DNA of 64,000 nt. Origin: Streptomyces sp. NBC_01460. Lineage in GTDB: Bacteria; Actinomycetota; Actinomycetes; Streptomycetales; Streptomycetaceae. The notes under the pieces were generated by a model, which saw nothing but the letters and a program-made list of their open reading frames with translations, searched no databases and was not told the DNA's origin. Position 1 is the stretch's first letter, and each line of letters starts with the position of its first letter. The stretch lies in assembly GCF_036227405.1 (NCBI RefSeq), contig NZ_CP109473.1, positions 6,386,001 to 6,450,000 of the forward strand, given 5' to 3'. Both the position numbers and the translations under genes were made by a program. Of this stretch, positions 33,254 to 40,980 are shown one piece after another.

Positions 33254-34557
33254 CCCCTGACCGGTACGGCACTTCCCCCGGTGCCACCCCCTCCGTCCTC
33301 GAGCCGCTCGCGCTGTACGGCGCCGGATTCGCCGCCGATCCGCACGGTCACTACCGCAGGCTGCGTGCCCAGGGGCCGGTGGCCAGGGTGCGCATCGCCC
33401 CGGACGTCGACGCACTGCTGGTCACCGACTACCACGCGGCCGTCGACCTGCTGCGTGACACCGAGACCTTCACCAAGGACCCGCGTACCTGGCAGGCGGG
33501 CATCCCCGCCGACTCGCCGGTCCTGCCCGTGCTCGGCCACCGGCCCACGGCCCTCTTCACCGACGGCGCCGTCCACGCGCGGTACCGCGACGCCATCAAC
33601 GACACCCTCGCCCTGATCGAACCCCACCTGCTGCGCGCGGAGGTCGCCCGGGTCGCGCAGCGGCTCATCGCCGCGTTCTCGGCCACCGGCAGCGGCGACC
33701 TCATCGCCCAGTACGCCCGCCGGCTCCCCCTGCACGTCTTCACCGCCTCCTTCGGCGTGGCGGCCGAGGACATCGAGCGGGTGGTCCGCGGCACCGCCGG
33801 GATGATGGACTCCGCCGCGGACGCGACCGCCGCCTACGACGATCTCGTCGGCGTCGTCACCGCCCTCGTCGCCGAGCGGCGGCGCAGGCCCCGCCGCGAC
33901 CTCACCTCGTACCTGCTGGAGCACCCGGCGGGCCTCGACGACAACGAGGCCGTGCGCCAGATCACGCTCATCATGAGCGCCGGCCACGACCCCACGACCA
34001 ACCTGATCGGCAACGCGCTGCTGCGCATGCTCAGCGACACCGGGTACGGGGGATCCCTGCACGGCGGCGCCATGACCGCGCGCGAGGCGGTGGACGACGT
34101 GCTGTGGCGCGATCCGCCGCTGGCCAACATGGGCGCCCACTTCCCGCGCCACGACACCGAGTTCCACGGGGTACCGCTGCGCGCCGGGCAGTTGGTGCTG
34201 GTCTCGTTCGCCGCCGCCAACACGCAGTCGCTGCCCGCCGTCCAGGACCCGGCCGTGCGCTCCGGTGACGGCGCGCACCTGGCGTGGTCGACGGGACCGC
34301 ACCGCTGCCCCGCCAGGCAGCCCGCCCTGCTGATGGCGATGACCGCGATCGAGCAGCTCACCAGCCAGCTCTGCGACCTGGAACTGGCTGTCGAACCCGG
34401 CGCGCTGGTCTGGCGGCCGGGCCCGTTCCACCGCGCCCCGGCGCACCTCCCGGTCCGTTTCACACCGCTCGACACGCTCCCCGAACCGGACGGCGCGGGA
34501 GCCCCGGACACCTCCGATCACGTTCCGACCCGTGTCGGTGGTACGCCGAACGGGTGA
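33250..34557 (+). CDS. cvnE: Conservon CvnE: CYP157-like cytochrome P450 without ExxR
   Basis: A 435-residue P450 coupled to cvnD by an ATGA overlap. The I-helix motif SAGHDPTTN and the haem loop GPHRCPARQ (Cys353) are intact. The K-helix, usually ExxR, reads VDDVLWRDPP here, with Asp283 and Trp286 at the expected Glu and Arg positions. Loss of ExxR is a known hallmark of the CYP157 family associated with conservons. Whether such proteins are catalytically active is unclear; a sensory or ligand-binding role in the conservon is plausible. No ferredoxin gene is next to it. Confidence 0.9.
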   Translation: MTPDRYGTSPGATPSVLEPLALYGAGFAADPHGHYRRLRAQGPVARVRIAPDVDALLVTDYHAAVDLLRDTETFTKDPRTWQAGIPADSPVLPVLGHRPTALFTDGAVHARYRDAINDTLALIEPHLLRAEVARVAQRLIAAFSATGSGDLIAQYARRLPLHVFTASFGVAAEDIERVVRGTAGMMDSAADATAAYDDLVGVVTALVAERRRRPRRDLTSYLLEHPAGLDDNEAVRQITLIMSAGHDPTTNLIGNALLRMLSDTGYGGSLHGGAMTAREAVDDVLWRDPPLANMGAHFPRHDTEFHGVPLRAGQLVLVSFAAANTQSLPAVQDPAVRSGDGAHLAWSTGPHRCPARQPALLMAMTAIEQLTSQLCDLELAVEPGALVWRPGPFHRAPAHLPVRFTPLDTLPEPDGAGAPDTSDHVPTRVGGTPNG

Positions 34558-34632
34558 GGGGCGAGAGAATTGCCCGATGAACAGCGAGCGCAGCCGGCGC
34601 ACAGCCAACCGGCACACGGACGGGGTGGTTCT

Positions 34633-35040
34633 GTGAGCAGGTACGACAGGTACGACAGGTACGACGCCACCGACGAGCAGTGGGAAGGTCTCGCCCAGGT
34701 CGTACCCCTGAGGGGCCGTAACGAATGGCCCTCCCGCGTCGACCACCGGACGGTCCCGGAGCAGCGCGAATCGGCCGAGCAGCGGCGCCTCGTCGTGCTG
34801 AGGGTCCAGGTGTTCGCCGACGCGCGCGAGGTGGCCGAGTACCTGGTGGCGCAGATCCCGGTCCTGCTGGACCTGACCGGGGCGGAGACCGACGTGGCCA
34901 AGCGGATCCTGGACTTCAGCAGCGGCGTGGTCTTCGGTCTCGGCAGTGGGATGCACCGGGTGGACCGCAACGTCTTCCTGCTCGCGCCGGTCGGCATGGA
35001 GGTCGAGGGGGTCACCGCGGCGGGCGTACCCCAATCGTAG
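34633..35040 (+). CDS. sepF: SepF-like cell-division protein (paralogue)
   Basis: A 135-residue SepF-family protein. The core SepF domain is clear (RLVVLRVQVFADAREVAEYL, ETDVAKRILDFSSGVVFGLG, VFLLAP). The N-terminus is short and begins with a repeated RYDRYDRYD. SepF anchors FtsZ to the membrane in actinobacteria, and Streptomyces carries several paralogues. The division-cluster copy normally sits beside ftsZ and ylmE, which are absent here, so this is likely an accessory SepF. The GTG at 34633 was chosen because the family begins there; the upstream extension is not SepF-like. Confidence 0.82.
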   Translation: MSRYDRYDRYDATDEQWEGLAQVVPLRGRNEWPSRVDHRTVPEQRESAEQRRLVVLRVQVFADAREVAEYLVAQIPVLLDLTGAETDVAKRILDFSSGVVFGLGSGMHRVDRNVFLLAPVGMEVEGVTAAGVPQS

Positions 35041-35095
35041 GAAGGTCGTGCGGGCGGAACGGTTCGCCGCTCCGGGGCGTGCGTACGGTCCGCTC

Positions 35096-36268
35096 ATGAC
35101 TGTGATCTCCTCGGGGAGGACGGCCCCGTCGCCGTCCGCCGCGGCCCGCCCCGCCCGCCCCTTCGTCGGTGAACTCCGGCTCGGCGCCTTCGCCTCGCAC
35201 CGCCGCACCGTCATCCCGCTCGGGCCGCTCACGCTGCTCGCCGGAGGAAGCGGCAGCGGGAAGACGACCGCCCTGCGCGGGTACGAGGCGCTCGCACGGC
35301 TGGCCGCCGGTGATCCGCTGGAGGACGTCTTCCCCGATCCGGCGGCCTGGGTGCCGGAGCGGGCGGGCGCCGACGCGCAGGGCCGGCGCGGATTCAGGCT
35401 CGGCTGCACGGTGGAGGGCCCGGCCGGCCCGGTGAGCCTGGATCTCGCCGTGCAGGCCGAGCCCGTGCTCCGCATCGTCGGCGAGCGGCTGGCTGACGAC
35501 CGCGAGACCCTGCTCACCACGGCGCTGCTGGACCCCCGGCGCCCCTTCGTCCAGGCGGCCTGGCACACCGCGGGGGCCGTGCCGGTGACGCGCGCCCCCT
35601 TCCCCGACGACCGGCTCGGCACGGCCCTGCTGCCGCTGCGGGTCGCGGGGACGACCGACGGGCAGCTCAGGGTCCTGGCCGCCGCCGAGCAGGTGGTGGT
35701 CGCTCTGCGGTCGGCCTTCGTCTGCGATCCGCAGCCGCGGCGGATGCGCGCGGCGGTCCCGGTCGGGGAAGGGCGCCTGACCTCGTCCTGCGACAACCTC
35801 GCCGAGGTCCTGCACCGCACCCACAGCCAGTGCGCGCAACGGCACGCCCGCCTGGTCGCCACGGCCGACTCGGGGTGCGCGGGACCGGTGACCGGTCTGA
35901 CCGTCGAGCGCCTTGAGGACGGGACCGTGCGCGCCGTGACCGGCCGCGGTCCGGGCCGGAGCACCCCCATCGGCCGGCTCGGGGACGGCGAGCTCAGGTA
36001 TCTCGCCTTCGCACTGGTGCTGCTGACGGGACCCCATGTCCTGGTGGTGGACCCGGCGGCGGAGGTGCCGTCGGCCATGCAGGCGCTCACCGTCCTCGCC
36101 GACGGACTCGACCGGAGCCTCGACGCCCGGCAGGCCGGCGAGCTGCTGGCACTGGCGGCGTCGATCTGCGCGGACGGGCACATGCGTCTGCTGGGTACGG
36201 TCGGTGAGGCGACCGCGGCGGCTGTCCGCGGGGTGGCCGGCACGACAGTGGTAGACCTGGCACCGTGA
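35096..36268 (+). CDS. ABC/RecF-like ATPase with altered Walker B
   Basis: A 390-residue P-loop protein resembling the OLD/RecF/AAA_21 type of ATPase head. Walker A is GGSGSGKTT at about residue 50. The signature-like GRLGDGELRYLAFAL precedes a Walker B region that reads HVLVVDPAAEVPSA. The acidic residue expected straight after Asp is replaced by Pro, with a Glu three residues on, so catalysis may be impaired or altered. No coiled-coil arm is long enough for an SMC protein. It overlaps the downstream MazG-like gene by four bases (GTGA), so the two are translated together. Function is unknown. Confidence 0.72.
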   Translation: MTVISSGRTAPSPSAAARPARPFVGELRLGAFASHRRTVIPLGPLTLLAGGSGSGKTTALRGYEALARLAAGDPLEDVFPDPAAWVPERAGADAQGRRGFRLGCTVEGPAGPVSLDLAVQAEPVLRIVGERLADDRETLLTTALLDPRRPFVQAAWHTAGAVPVTRAPFPDDRLGTALLPLRVAGTTDGQLRVLAAAEQVVVALRSAFVCDPQPRRMRAAVPVGEGRLTSSCDNLAEVLHRTHSQCAQRHARLVATADSGCAGPVTGLTVERLEDGTVRAVTGRGPGRSTPIGRLGDGELRYLAFALVLLTGPHVLVVDPAAEVPSAMQALTVLADGLDRSLDARQAGELLALAASICADGHMRLLGTVGEATAAAVRGVAGTTVVDLAP

Positions 36269-36624
36269 CCGAACTGGATGTAGCACAACTGCAGCGGCGG
36301 CTGGCCGACTTCGCGGCGTCCCGGGCCTGGGGGCCGTACCACACCCCCAAGAACCTGGCCGTCGCGCTCAGCGTGGAGGCGTCCGAACTCCTGGAGATCT
36401 TCCAGTGGCTGACGCCGGAGCAGTCGGAGAGGGTGATGGAGGACTCCGGGACGGCGTTCCGTGTCACGGACGAGGTCGCGGACGTCCTGGCCTATCTGCT
36501 GCAGTTCTGCGAGGTCCTGGGCATCGACGTGCTGGCGGCGCTGGCGGCCAAGATCGACCGGAATGAGACGCGCTTTCCGGTGCCGAGCGGGGACGAGTCG
36601 ACGGACCGTCACTCTTCGGAGTGA
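36265..36624 (+). CDS. MazG-like nucleotide pyrophosphohydrolase
   Basis: A 119-residue all-alpha NTP pyrophosphohydrolase. The metal motif is split as EASELLEIFQW and DEVADVLAYLLQF, matching EExxE...ExxD-type dCTPase/RS21-C6 proteins. The family cleaves (d)NTPs, often modified dCTP, to the monophosphate and pyrophosphate. Its GTG start overlaps the upstream ATPase stop (GTGA). The coupling to an ATPase is unusual and suggests a joint role in nucleotide surveillance. Confidence 0.85.
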   Translation: MTELDVAQLQRRLADFAASRAWGPYHTPKNLAVALSVEASELLEIFQWLTPEQSERVMEDSGTAFRVTDEVADVLAYLLQFCEVLGIDVLAALAAKIDRNETRFPVPSGDESTDRHSSE

Positions 36625-36629
36625 TCGAC

Positions 36630-36707
36630 TTACCCACAATCCACTTCCTGTCCACAGATTTCCGATTTCCTCTGGCTTTCGTGTGCCACGCAGCTCACTG
36701 TGGGTAA
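36630..36707. promoter_or_regulatory. Cluster of DnaA-box-like sites
   Basis: TTACCCACA (36630-36638) and its exact inverse TGTGGGTAA (36699-36707) flank CTGTCCACA (36648-36656). The middle site differs by one base from the Streptomyces DnaA box TTGTCCACA. The stretch is AT-richer than its surroundings. DnaA binding is inferred. Confidence 0.45.
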
Positions 36708-36759
36708 TGAAGAGGTGAGCGGGTTTCTGTTCGGGTGGTCTCGGCGACGGGGGAATCGC

Positions 36760-37296
36760 GTGGAAGCGGAGCGACTGATCGCGGCAGGGCGGGGCGCGCT
36801 GGCGGGGAGCCGGGGGGTGCCGGCCGTCATGGCGGAGGCGTGGCAGGCCCAGGCACTCGCCCGGGCGGTCGGCGGACAGCTGGCGAGGTGCGGACCGGCG
36901 GAATTACGGACGGAGGCGCGCGGGCTCAGCGAGACCTGCGCCCTGGGCAGTGCGGTGCTGGACCACCCGTTGGTCCCTGCCGGAGGGGTGCGGGCCGCTC
37001 AGCTCACCGAAGTGGTCCATGTGCCGCGGACGTTGGCCGCGCTCGCCCTGCTGCTCGGCGAGGCGGGCATCGCGCTGGTGGGCGTCGCCTGCGGTACGGA
37101 GGAGGAGGGGCTCTACTGGCAGTGCATCGAGGCGATAGACGCCGTCGACGAGTCCGTGGACCGGGTCCACGGCATGCTCAGACGGCTCGCGGAACAGGAG
37201 CGCGACCGGGAGCGGGATCAGGAGCCGGACCGGGAGCGTGACGGCCCGCACGGCGTGATCACGGGACCGGCCGGCTTCGTCGCCGGACAACCGTGA
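36760..37296 (+). CDS. DUF6099-like Streptomyces protein of unknown function
   Basis: A 178-residue soluble, helical protein with the look of a Streptomyces-restricted family (EAERLIAAGRGALAGSRGVP, EAWQAQALARAVGGQLA, YWQCIEAIDAVDESVDRV). The C-terminus is highly charged (ERDRERDQEPDRERD). I chose the GTG at 36760 because the conserved part begins there and GGGGGAA precedes it; earlier GTGs at 36700 and 36715 are possible. It lies downstream of a cluster of DnaA-box-like sites. No biochemical role is known to me. Confidence 0.7.
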   Translation: MEAERLIAAGRGALAGSRGVPAVMAEAWQAQALARAVGGQLARCGPAELRTEARGLSETCALGSAVLDHPLVPAGGVRAAQLTEVVHVPRTLAALALLLGEAGIALVGVACGTEEEGLYWQCIEAIDAVDESVDRVHGMLRRLAEQERDRERDQEPDRERDGPHGVITGPAGFVAGQP

Positions 37297-37389
37297 GCCC
37301 GCCGGTCCCGGTGCCGGCGCCGAGGAGGCAGGCGGGGAGGAGGGCAGGGGAGACGGAGCCCGGCGGTTTCGAAGGTGCAGGATGGAGAC

Positions 37390-38313
37390 ATGGATCTTCG
37401 AATCTTCACCGAGCCCCAGCAAGGGGCGAGCTACGACACCCTGCTCACCGTCGCCAAGGCCACCGAGGACCTCGGCTTCGACGCCTTCTACCGGTCGGAC
37501 CACTACCTGCGCATGGGCTCGGGGGACGGCCTGCCCGGCCCGACCGACGCGTGGATCACCCTCGCCGGGCTGGCCCGGGAGACCAGGCGGATCCGCCTCG
37601 GCACGCTGATGACGGCGGGCACCTTCCGTTTGCCCGGCGTGCTGGCCATCCAGGTCGCCCAGGTCGACCAGATGTCCGGCGGCCGGGTCGAGCTCGGCCT
37701 GGGCGCGGGCTGGTTCGAGGAGGAGCACAAGGCGTACGGCATTCCGTTCCCCAAGGAGAAGTTCGGCCGGCTGGAGGAACAACTGGCCATCGTCACGGGC
37801 CTGTGGGCGACCGAGCCCCTTGAGACGTTCAGCTACGACGGGACCTACTACCAGCTCACCGACTCGCCGGCCCTGCCGAAGCCCGCCCAGGCGAAGGTGC
37901 CGGTCCTGATCGGCGGCCACGGAGCGGTCCGCACTCCTCGGCTGGCCGCGCGGTACGCGGACGAGTTCAACATCCCCTTCGCGTCGATCGAGGACAGCGA
38001 GAAGCAGTTCGGCCGGGTCCGGGACGCGGCCGTGGCGGCCGGCCGGGCCCCTGACGACCTGGTGTACTCCAACGCCCTGGTGGTGTGCGTCGGGAAGAAC
38101 GACGCGGAGGTGGCGCGGCGCGCGTCCGCCATCGGGCGGGAGGTCGAGGAGATCAAGGCGAACGGCCTGGCGGGCTCACCCGCCGAGGTCGTCGACAAGA
38201 TCGGACGCTACGCCGCCATCGGCTCCTCGCGGATCTACCTCCAGGTCCTGGACCTGGACGATCTGGAGCACCTGGAACTGATCTCGTCGCAGGTCCAGTC
38301 GCAGCTGGGCTGA
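37390..38313 (+). CDS. LLM-class F420-dependent oxidoreductase
   Basis: A 307-residue luciferase-like monooxygenase-fold protein. The family pattern is clear: DLRIFTEPQQGASYDTLLTVA at the start, LGTLMTAGTFRLPGVLA, GRVELGLGAGWFEEEH, and VPVLIGGHG. Actinobacterial members usually use F420 rather than FMN. The physiological substrate is unknown. The ATG at 37390 is preceded by a GGTGCAGGATGGAG context. The coding end lies inside a run of three 9-base tandem repeats. It is followed by a methyltransferase gene after a 209-base gap. Confidence 0.88.
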   Translation: MDLRIFTEPQQGASYDTLLTVAKATEDLGFDAFYRSDHYLRMGSGDGLPGPTDAWITLAGLARETRRIRLGTLMTAGTFRLPGVLAIQVAQVDQMSGGRVELGLGAGWFEEEHKAYGIPFPKEKFGRLEEQLAIVTGLWATEPLETFSYDGTYYQLTDSPALPKPAQAKVPVLIGGHGAVRTPRLAARYADEFNIPFASIEDSEKQFGRVRDAAVAAGRAPDDLVYSNALVVCVGKNDAEVARRASAIGREVEEIKANGLAGSPAEVVDKIGRYAAIGSSRIYLQVLDLDDLEHLELISSQVQSQLG

Positions 38314-38333
38314 CCGGGCTGACCGGGCTGACC
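38307..38333. repeat. Three perfect 9-bp tandem repeats spanning a stop codon
   Basis: GGGCTGACC is present three times in tandem. The first copy contains the TGA stop of the LLM gene, and each later copy repeats TGA. Confidence 0.95.
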
Positions 38334-38464
38334 GCGGGGAAGCGGTCCGCCGGACGAACCCCCGTGGGACGGCCGTTGGACGGCCCCCGTGGGGCGGATT
38401 CCGCGGGGCCGCGGGGGGAGACACGACCGATCGGCGGACACGCGTCCGCGGACAGGGAACAGCC

Positions 38465-38499
38465 GTGCCGACGGGCCCGTCGTACGGGCCCGTCGGCAC
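38465..38499. terminator. Perfect 16-bp stem-loop just before mmuM
   Basis: GTGCCGACGGGCCCGT and its exact complement ACGGGCCCGTCGGCAC flank a 3-base loop (CGT), ending 23 bases before the mmuM start codon. No T tract follows. It may end transcription of the upstream gene, or act as a translational control hairpin. Confidence 0.55.
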
Positions 38500-38522
38500 C
38501 GGCCGACAGAAAGGGAGCAGCT

Positions 38523-39458
38523 GTGCACACCGCCCGCACACCGGCGGCCCCGCCGGGCCGTAGCCTCGGCGAGGCGCTCGCCGAGGGGACCGTCCTGCTG
38601 GACGGGGGTCTCTCCAACCAGTTGGAGGCGCAGGGCTGCGATCTGTCCGACTCCCTGTGGTCGGCCCGTCTGCTGACCGACGCGCCCCAGCAGATCGAGG
38701 CCGCCCACGTGGCTTATGCGCGGGCGGGTGCGCAGGTGCTCATCACCGCCAGCTACCAGGCGACGTTCGAGGGCTTCGCACGGCACGGCGTCGGCAGGGC
38801 CCGGGCCGCTGAGCTGATGGCCGGCAGCGTGGAGTCGGCGCGCAGGGCGGGCGCGGTGACGGGGCGCGAGCTCTGGGTCGCCGCCTCCGTCGGCCCGTAC
38901 GGGGCGATGCTCGCGGACGGCAGCGAGTACCGGGGCCGGTACGGCCTGACCGTCCGCGAACTGGTGCGCTTCCACCGGCCCCGGGCGGAGGCACTCGCCG
39001 CGGCGGGCCCCGACGTCCTGGCCCTGGAGACGGTGCCGGACATCGTCGAGGCCGAGGCCCTGCTGGAAGTGGTCCAGGAGCTCCCGGTGCCGGTCTGGCT
39101 CTCGTACAGCGTGGCGGGTGACCGTACCAGGGCCGGGCAGCCCCTGGCGGAGGCGTTCGGGCTCGTCGCGGGCATCGATCAGGTGGTCGCCGTCGGGGTC
39201 AACTGCTGCGATCCCGCCGACGCGGACCGGGCGGTGGAGGTGGCGGCCGCGGCCACCGGCAAGCCTGTCGTCGTCTATCCGAACAGCGGGGAGGAGTGGG
39301 ACGCCGAGAGCCGTGACTGGACCGGGAGGGGAACCTTCGAGCCGGGCAGGGTGCGGGACTGGCAGAAGGCCGGCGCGCGGCTGGTCGGCGGCTGCTGCCG
39401 GATCGGTCCGTCCGCAATCGCGGCGCTGGCCGACCGTCTCGAGCCGCCGGCCGTGTGA
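38523..39458 (+). CDS. mmuM: Homocysteine S-methyltransferase
   Basis: A 311-residue zinc-dependent methyltransferase that makes methionine from homocysteine, normally with S-methylmethionine as donor. The family features are VLLDGGLSNQLEAQG at the start, AGAQVLITASYQATFEGFARHG, and the zinc cysteines in GVNCCDP and GGCCR. The GTG at 38523 follows AAAGGGAG and is only 23 bases from a strong hairpin. I found no S-adenosylmethionine riboswitch consensus in the 209-base leader. Confidence 0.92.
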   Translation: MHTARTPAAPPGRSLGEALAEGTVLLDGGLSNQLEAQGCDLSDSLWSARLLTDAPQQIEAAHVAYARAGAQVLITASYQATFEGFARHGVGRARAAELMAGSVESARRAGAVTGRELWVAASVGPYGAMLADGSEYRGRYGLTVRELVRFHRPRAEALAAAGPDVLALETVPDIVEAEALLEVVQELPVPVWLSYSVAGDRTRAGQPLAEAFGLVAGIDQVVAVGVNCCDPADADRAVEVAAAATGKPVVVYPNSGEEWDAESRDWTGRGTFEPGRVRDWQKAGARLVGGCCRIGPSAIAALADRLEPPAV

Positions 39459-39501
39459 AAAGGCCTGGTGGGAGACGGACCACCGCACCATACTCGGACG
39501 G

Positions 39502-40980
39502 GTGTTCCTGACTATCAGTACGACCGGCACCCCTGAGCGTCCCGCCACCGATCTCGGTTATCTCCTGCACAAGCATCCGGACAAGGCGCAGACGTTCTCC
39601 ACCTCGCACGGCACCGCGCACGTCTTCTACCCCGAGGCGTCCGCGGAGCGCTGCACCGCCGCGCTGCTGCTGGAGGTGGATCCGGTGGCGCTGGTGAGGC
39701 GCGGCAAGGGCAAGGGCCGGGGCGGAGCACCTGACGCGGCGCTCGCGCAGTACGTCAACGACCGGCCGTACGCGGCGTCGTCGCTGCTCTCGGTCGCGAT
39801 GACGACGGTGTTCAAGTCCGCGCTGAAGGGGGAGTGCCGGGCGCTGCCCGAGCGGGCCCGGGAATCGTTGCCCCTGCGCGTCGAGGTCCCCGCGCTGCCC
39901 GCACGCGGCGGGGCGGAGCTGGTGCGGAAGCTGTTCCTCCCGCTCGGCTGGACGCGGGTCGAGGCCGTGCCCGTACCTCTGGACGAGCGGTTCCCGGAGT
40001 GGGGCGACTCGCGCTACGTACATCTCGTGCTCGAAGGGGAGCTGCGGCTCGCGGACGCCCTGCGTCAGCTGTACGTGCTGCTGCCGGTGCTCGACGACGC
40101 CAAGCACTACTGGGTCGCGCCCGACGAGGTGGACAAGCTCCTGCGGGCCGGCGAGGGCTGGCTCGCGGGCCACCCTGAGCAGAGGCTGATCACCAGCCGC
40201 TATCTCTCCCGCCGCCTGGGTCTCACCCGGCAGGCGACGGAGCGGCTCGAGCTGGTCCGGCTCGCCGAGTCGGACGACCTCGAGGTGGAGAGCGTCGACA
40301 ACGCGGTGGACGAGACCACCGACACGGAGGAGAAGCCGCTCCCGCTCGCCGAGCGGCGCCGCTCGGCGGTCCTGGAGGCGCTGCGCGCCGCCGGGGCGAG
40401 CCGTGTGCTCGACCTGGGCTGCGGCCAGGGCCAGTTGGTGCAGGCCCTGCTCAAGGACGTGCGCTTCACGGAGATCGTCGGGGTCGACGTGTCGGTGCGT
40501 GCGCTGACCGTCGCCGCACGCCGGCTGAAGCTGGACCGGATGGGCGAGCGGCAGGCCGGGCGGGTCACCCTCCGCCAGGGCGCGCTCACCTACACGGACA
40601 AGCAGTTGAAGGGGTACGACGCCGCCGTCCTGAGCGAGGTGATCGAGCACCTCGACCTGGACCGGCTCCCCGCCCTGGAGTACGCGGTGTTCGGCACCGC
40701 GCGACCGCGGACCGTGCTGGTGACGACGCCCAACGTCGAGTACAACGTCCGCTGGGAGACACTCCCCGCCGGGCACGTGCGCCACAGCGACCACCGCTTC
40801 GAATGGACCCGGGAGCAGTTCCAGGAGTGGGCCGGACAGGTCGCCGGACGCCACGGCTACACGGCGGAGTTCGTACCCGTGGGACCGGAGGACCCCGAGG
40901 TGGGGCCTCCCACACAGATGGCCGTGTTCACGATGACCACGGCCCACGAGACGACGACGAAGGAGGCGGAAGCCGCATGA
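39502..40980 (+). CDS. hen1: 3'-terminal RNA ribose 2'-O-methyltransferase Hen1
   Basis: A 492-residue bacterial Hen1. The N-terminal half (about 1-290) is the bacterial-specific domain that supports Pnkp (HKHPDKAQTFSTSHGTAHVF, DDAKHYWVAPDEVDKLL). The C-terminal half is a SAM-dependent methyltransferase with the glycine loop LDLGCGQGQLV (about residue 303). The metal ligands are ExxEH (Glu379, Glu382, His383), with HSDHRFEW further on. It methylates the 2'-OH at RNA 3' ends before ligation, protecting repaired RNA. The GTG at 39502 follows CATACT by 7 bases and lacks a ribosome binding site, so a leaderless message is likely. It overlaps pnkp by four bases. Confidence 0.95.
   Translation: MFLTISTTGTPERPATDLGYLLHKHPDKAQTFSTSHGTAHVFYPEASAERCTAALLLEVDPVALVRRGKGKGRGGAPDAALAQYVNDRPYAASSLLSVAMTTVFKSALKGECRALPERARESLPLRVEVPALPARGGAELVRKLFLPLGWTRVEAVPVPLDERFPEWGDSRYVHLVLEGELRLADALRQLYVLLPVLDDAKHYWVAPDEVDKLLRAGEGWLAGHPEQRLITSRYLSRRLGLTRQATERLELVRLAESDDLEVESVDNAVDETTDTEEKPLPLAERRRSAVLEALRAAGASRVLDLGCGQGQLVQALLKDVRFTEIVGVDVSVRALTVAARRLKLDRMGERQAGRVTLRQGALTYTDKQLKGYDAAVLSEVIEHLDLDRLPALEYAVFGTARPRTVLVTTPNVEYNVRWETLPAGHVRHSDHRFEWTREQFQEWAGQVAGRHGYTAEFVPVGPEDPEVGPPTQMAVFTMTTAHETTTKEAEAA

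Noticed and set aside
32908..36639. A 1243-residue open frame on the minus strand
   Set aside because: It is antisense to the conservon, SepF and ATPase genes, which have clear domains and overlapping starts. Its composition is that of reverse-frame translation.
38314..38522. A SAM or B12 riboswitch before the homocysteine methyltransferase
   Set aside because: No conserved core of either class is visible in the leader; only a simple hairpin and short repeats are present.
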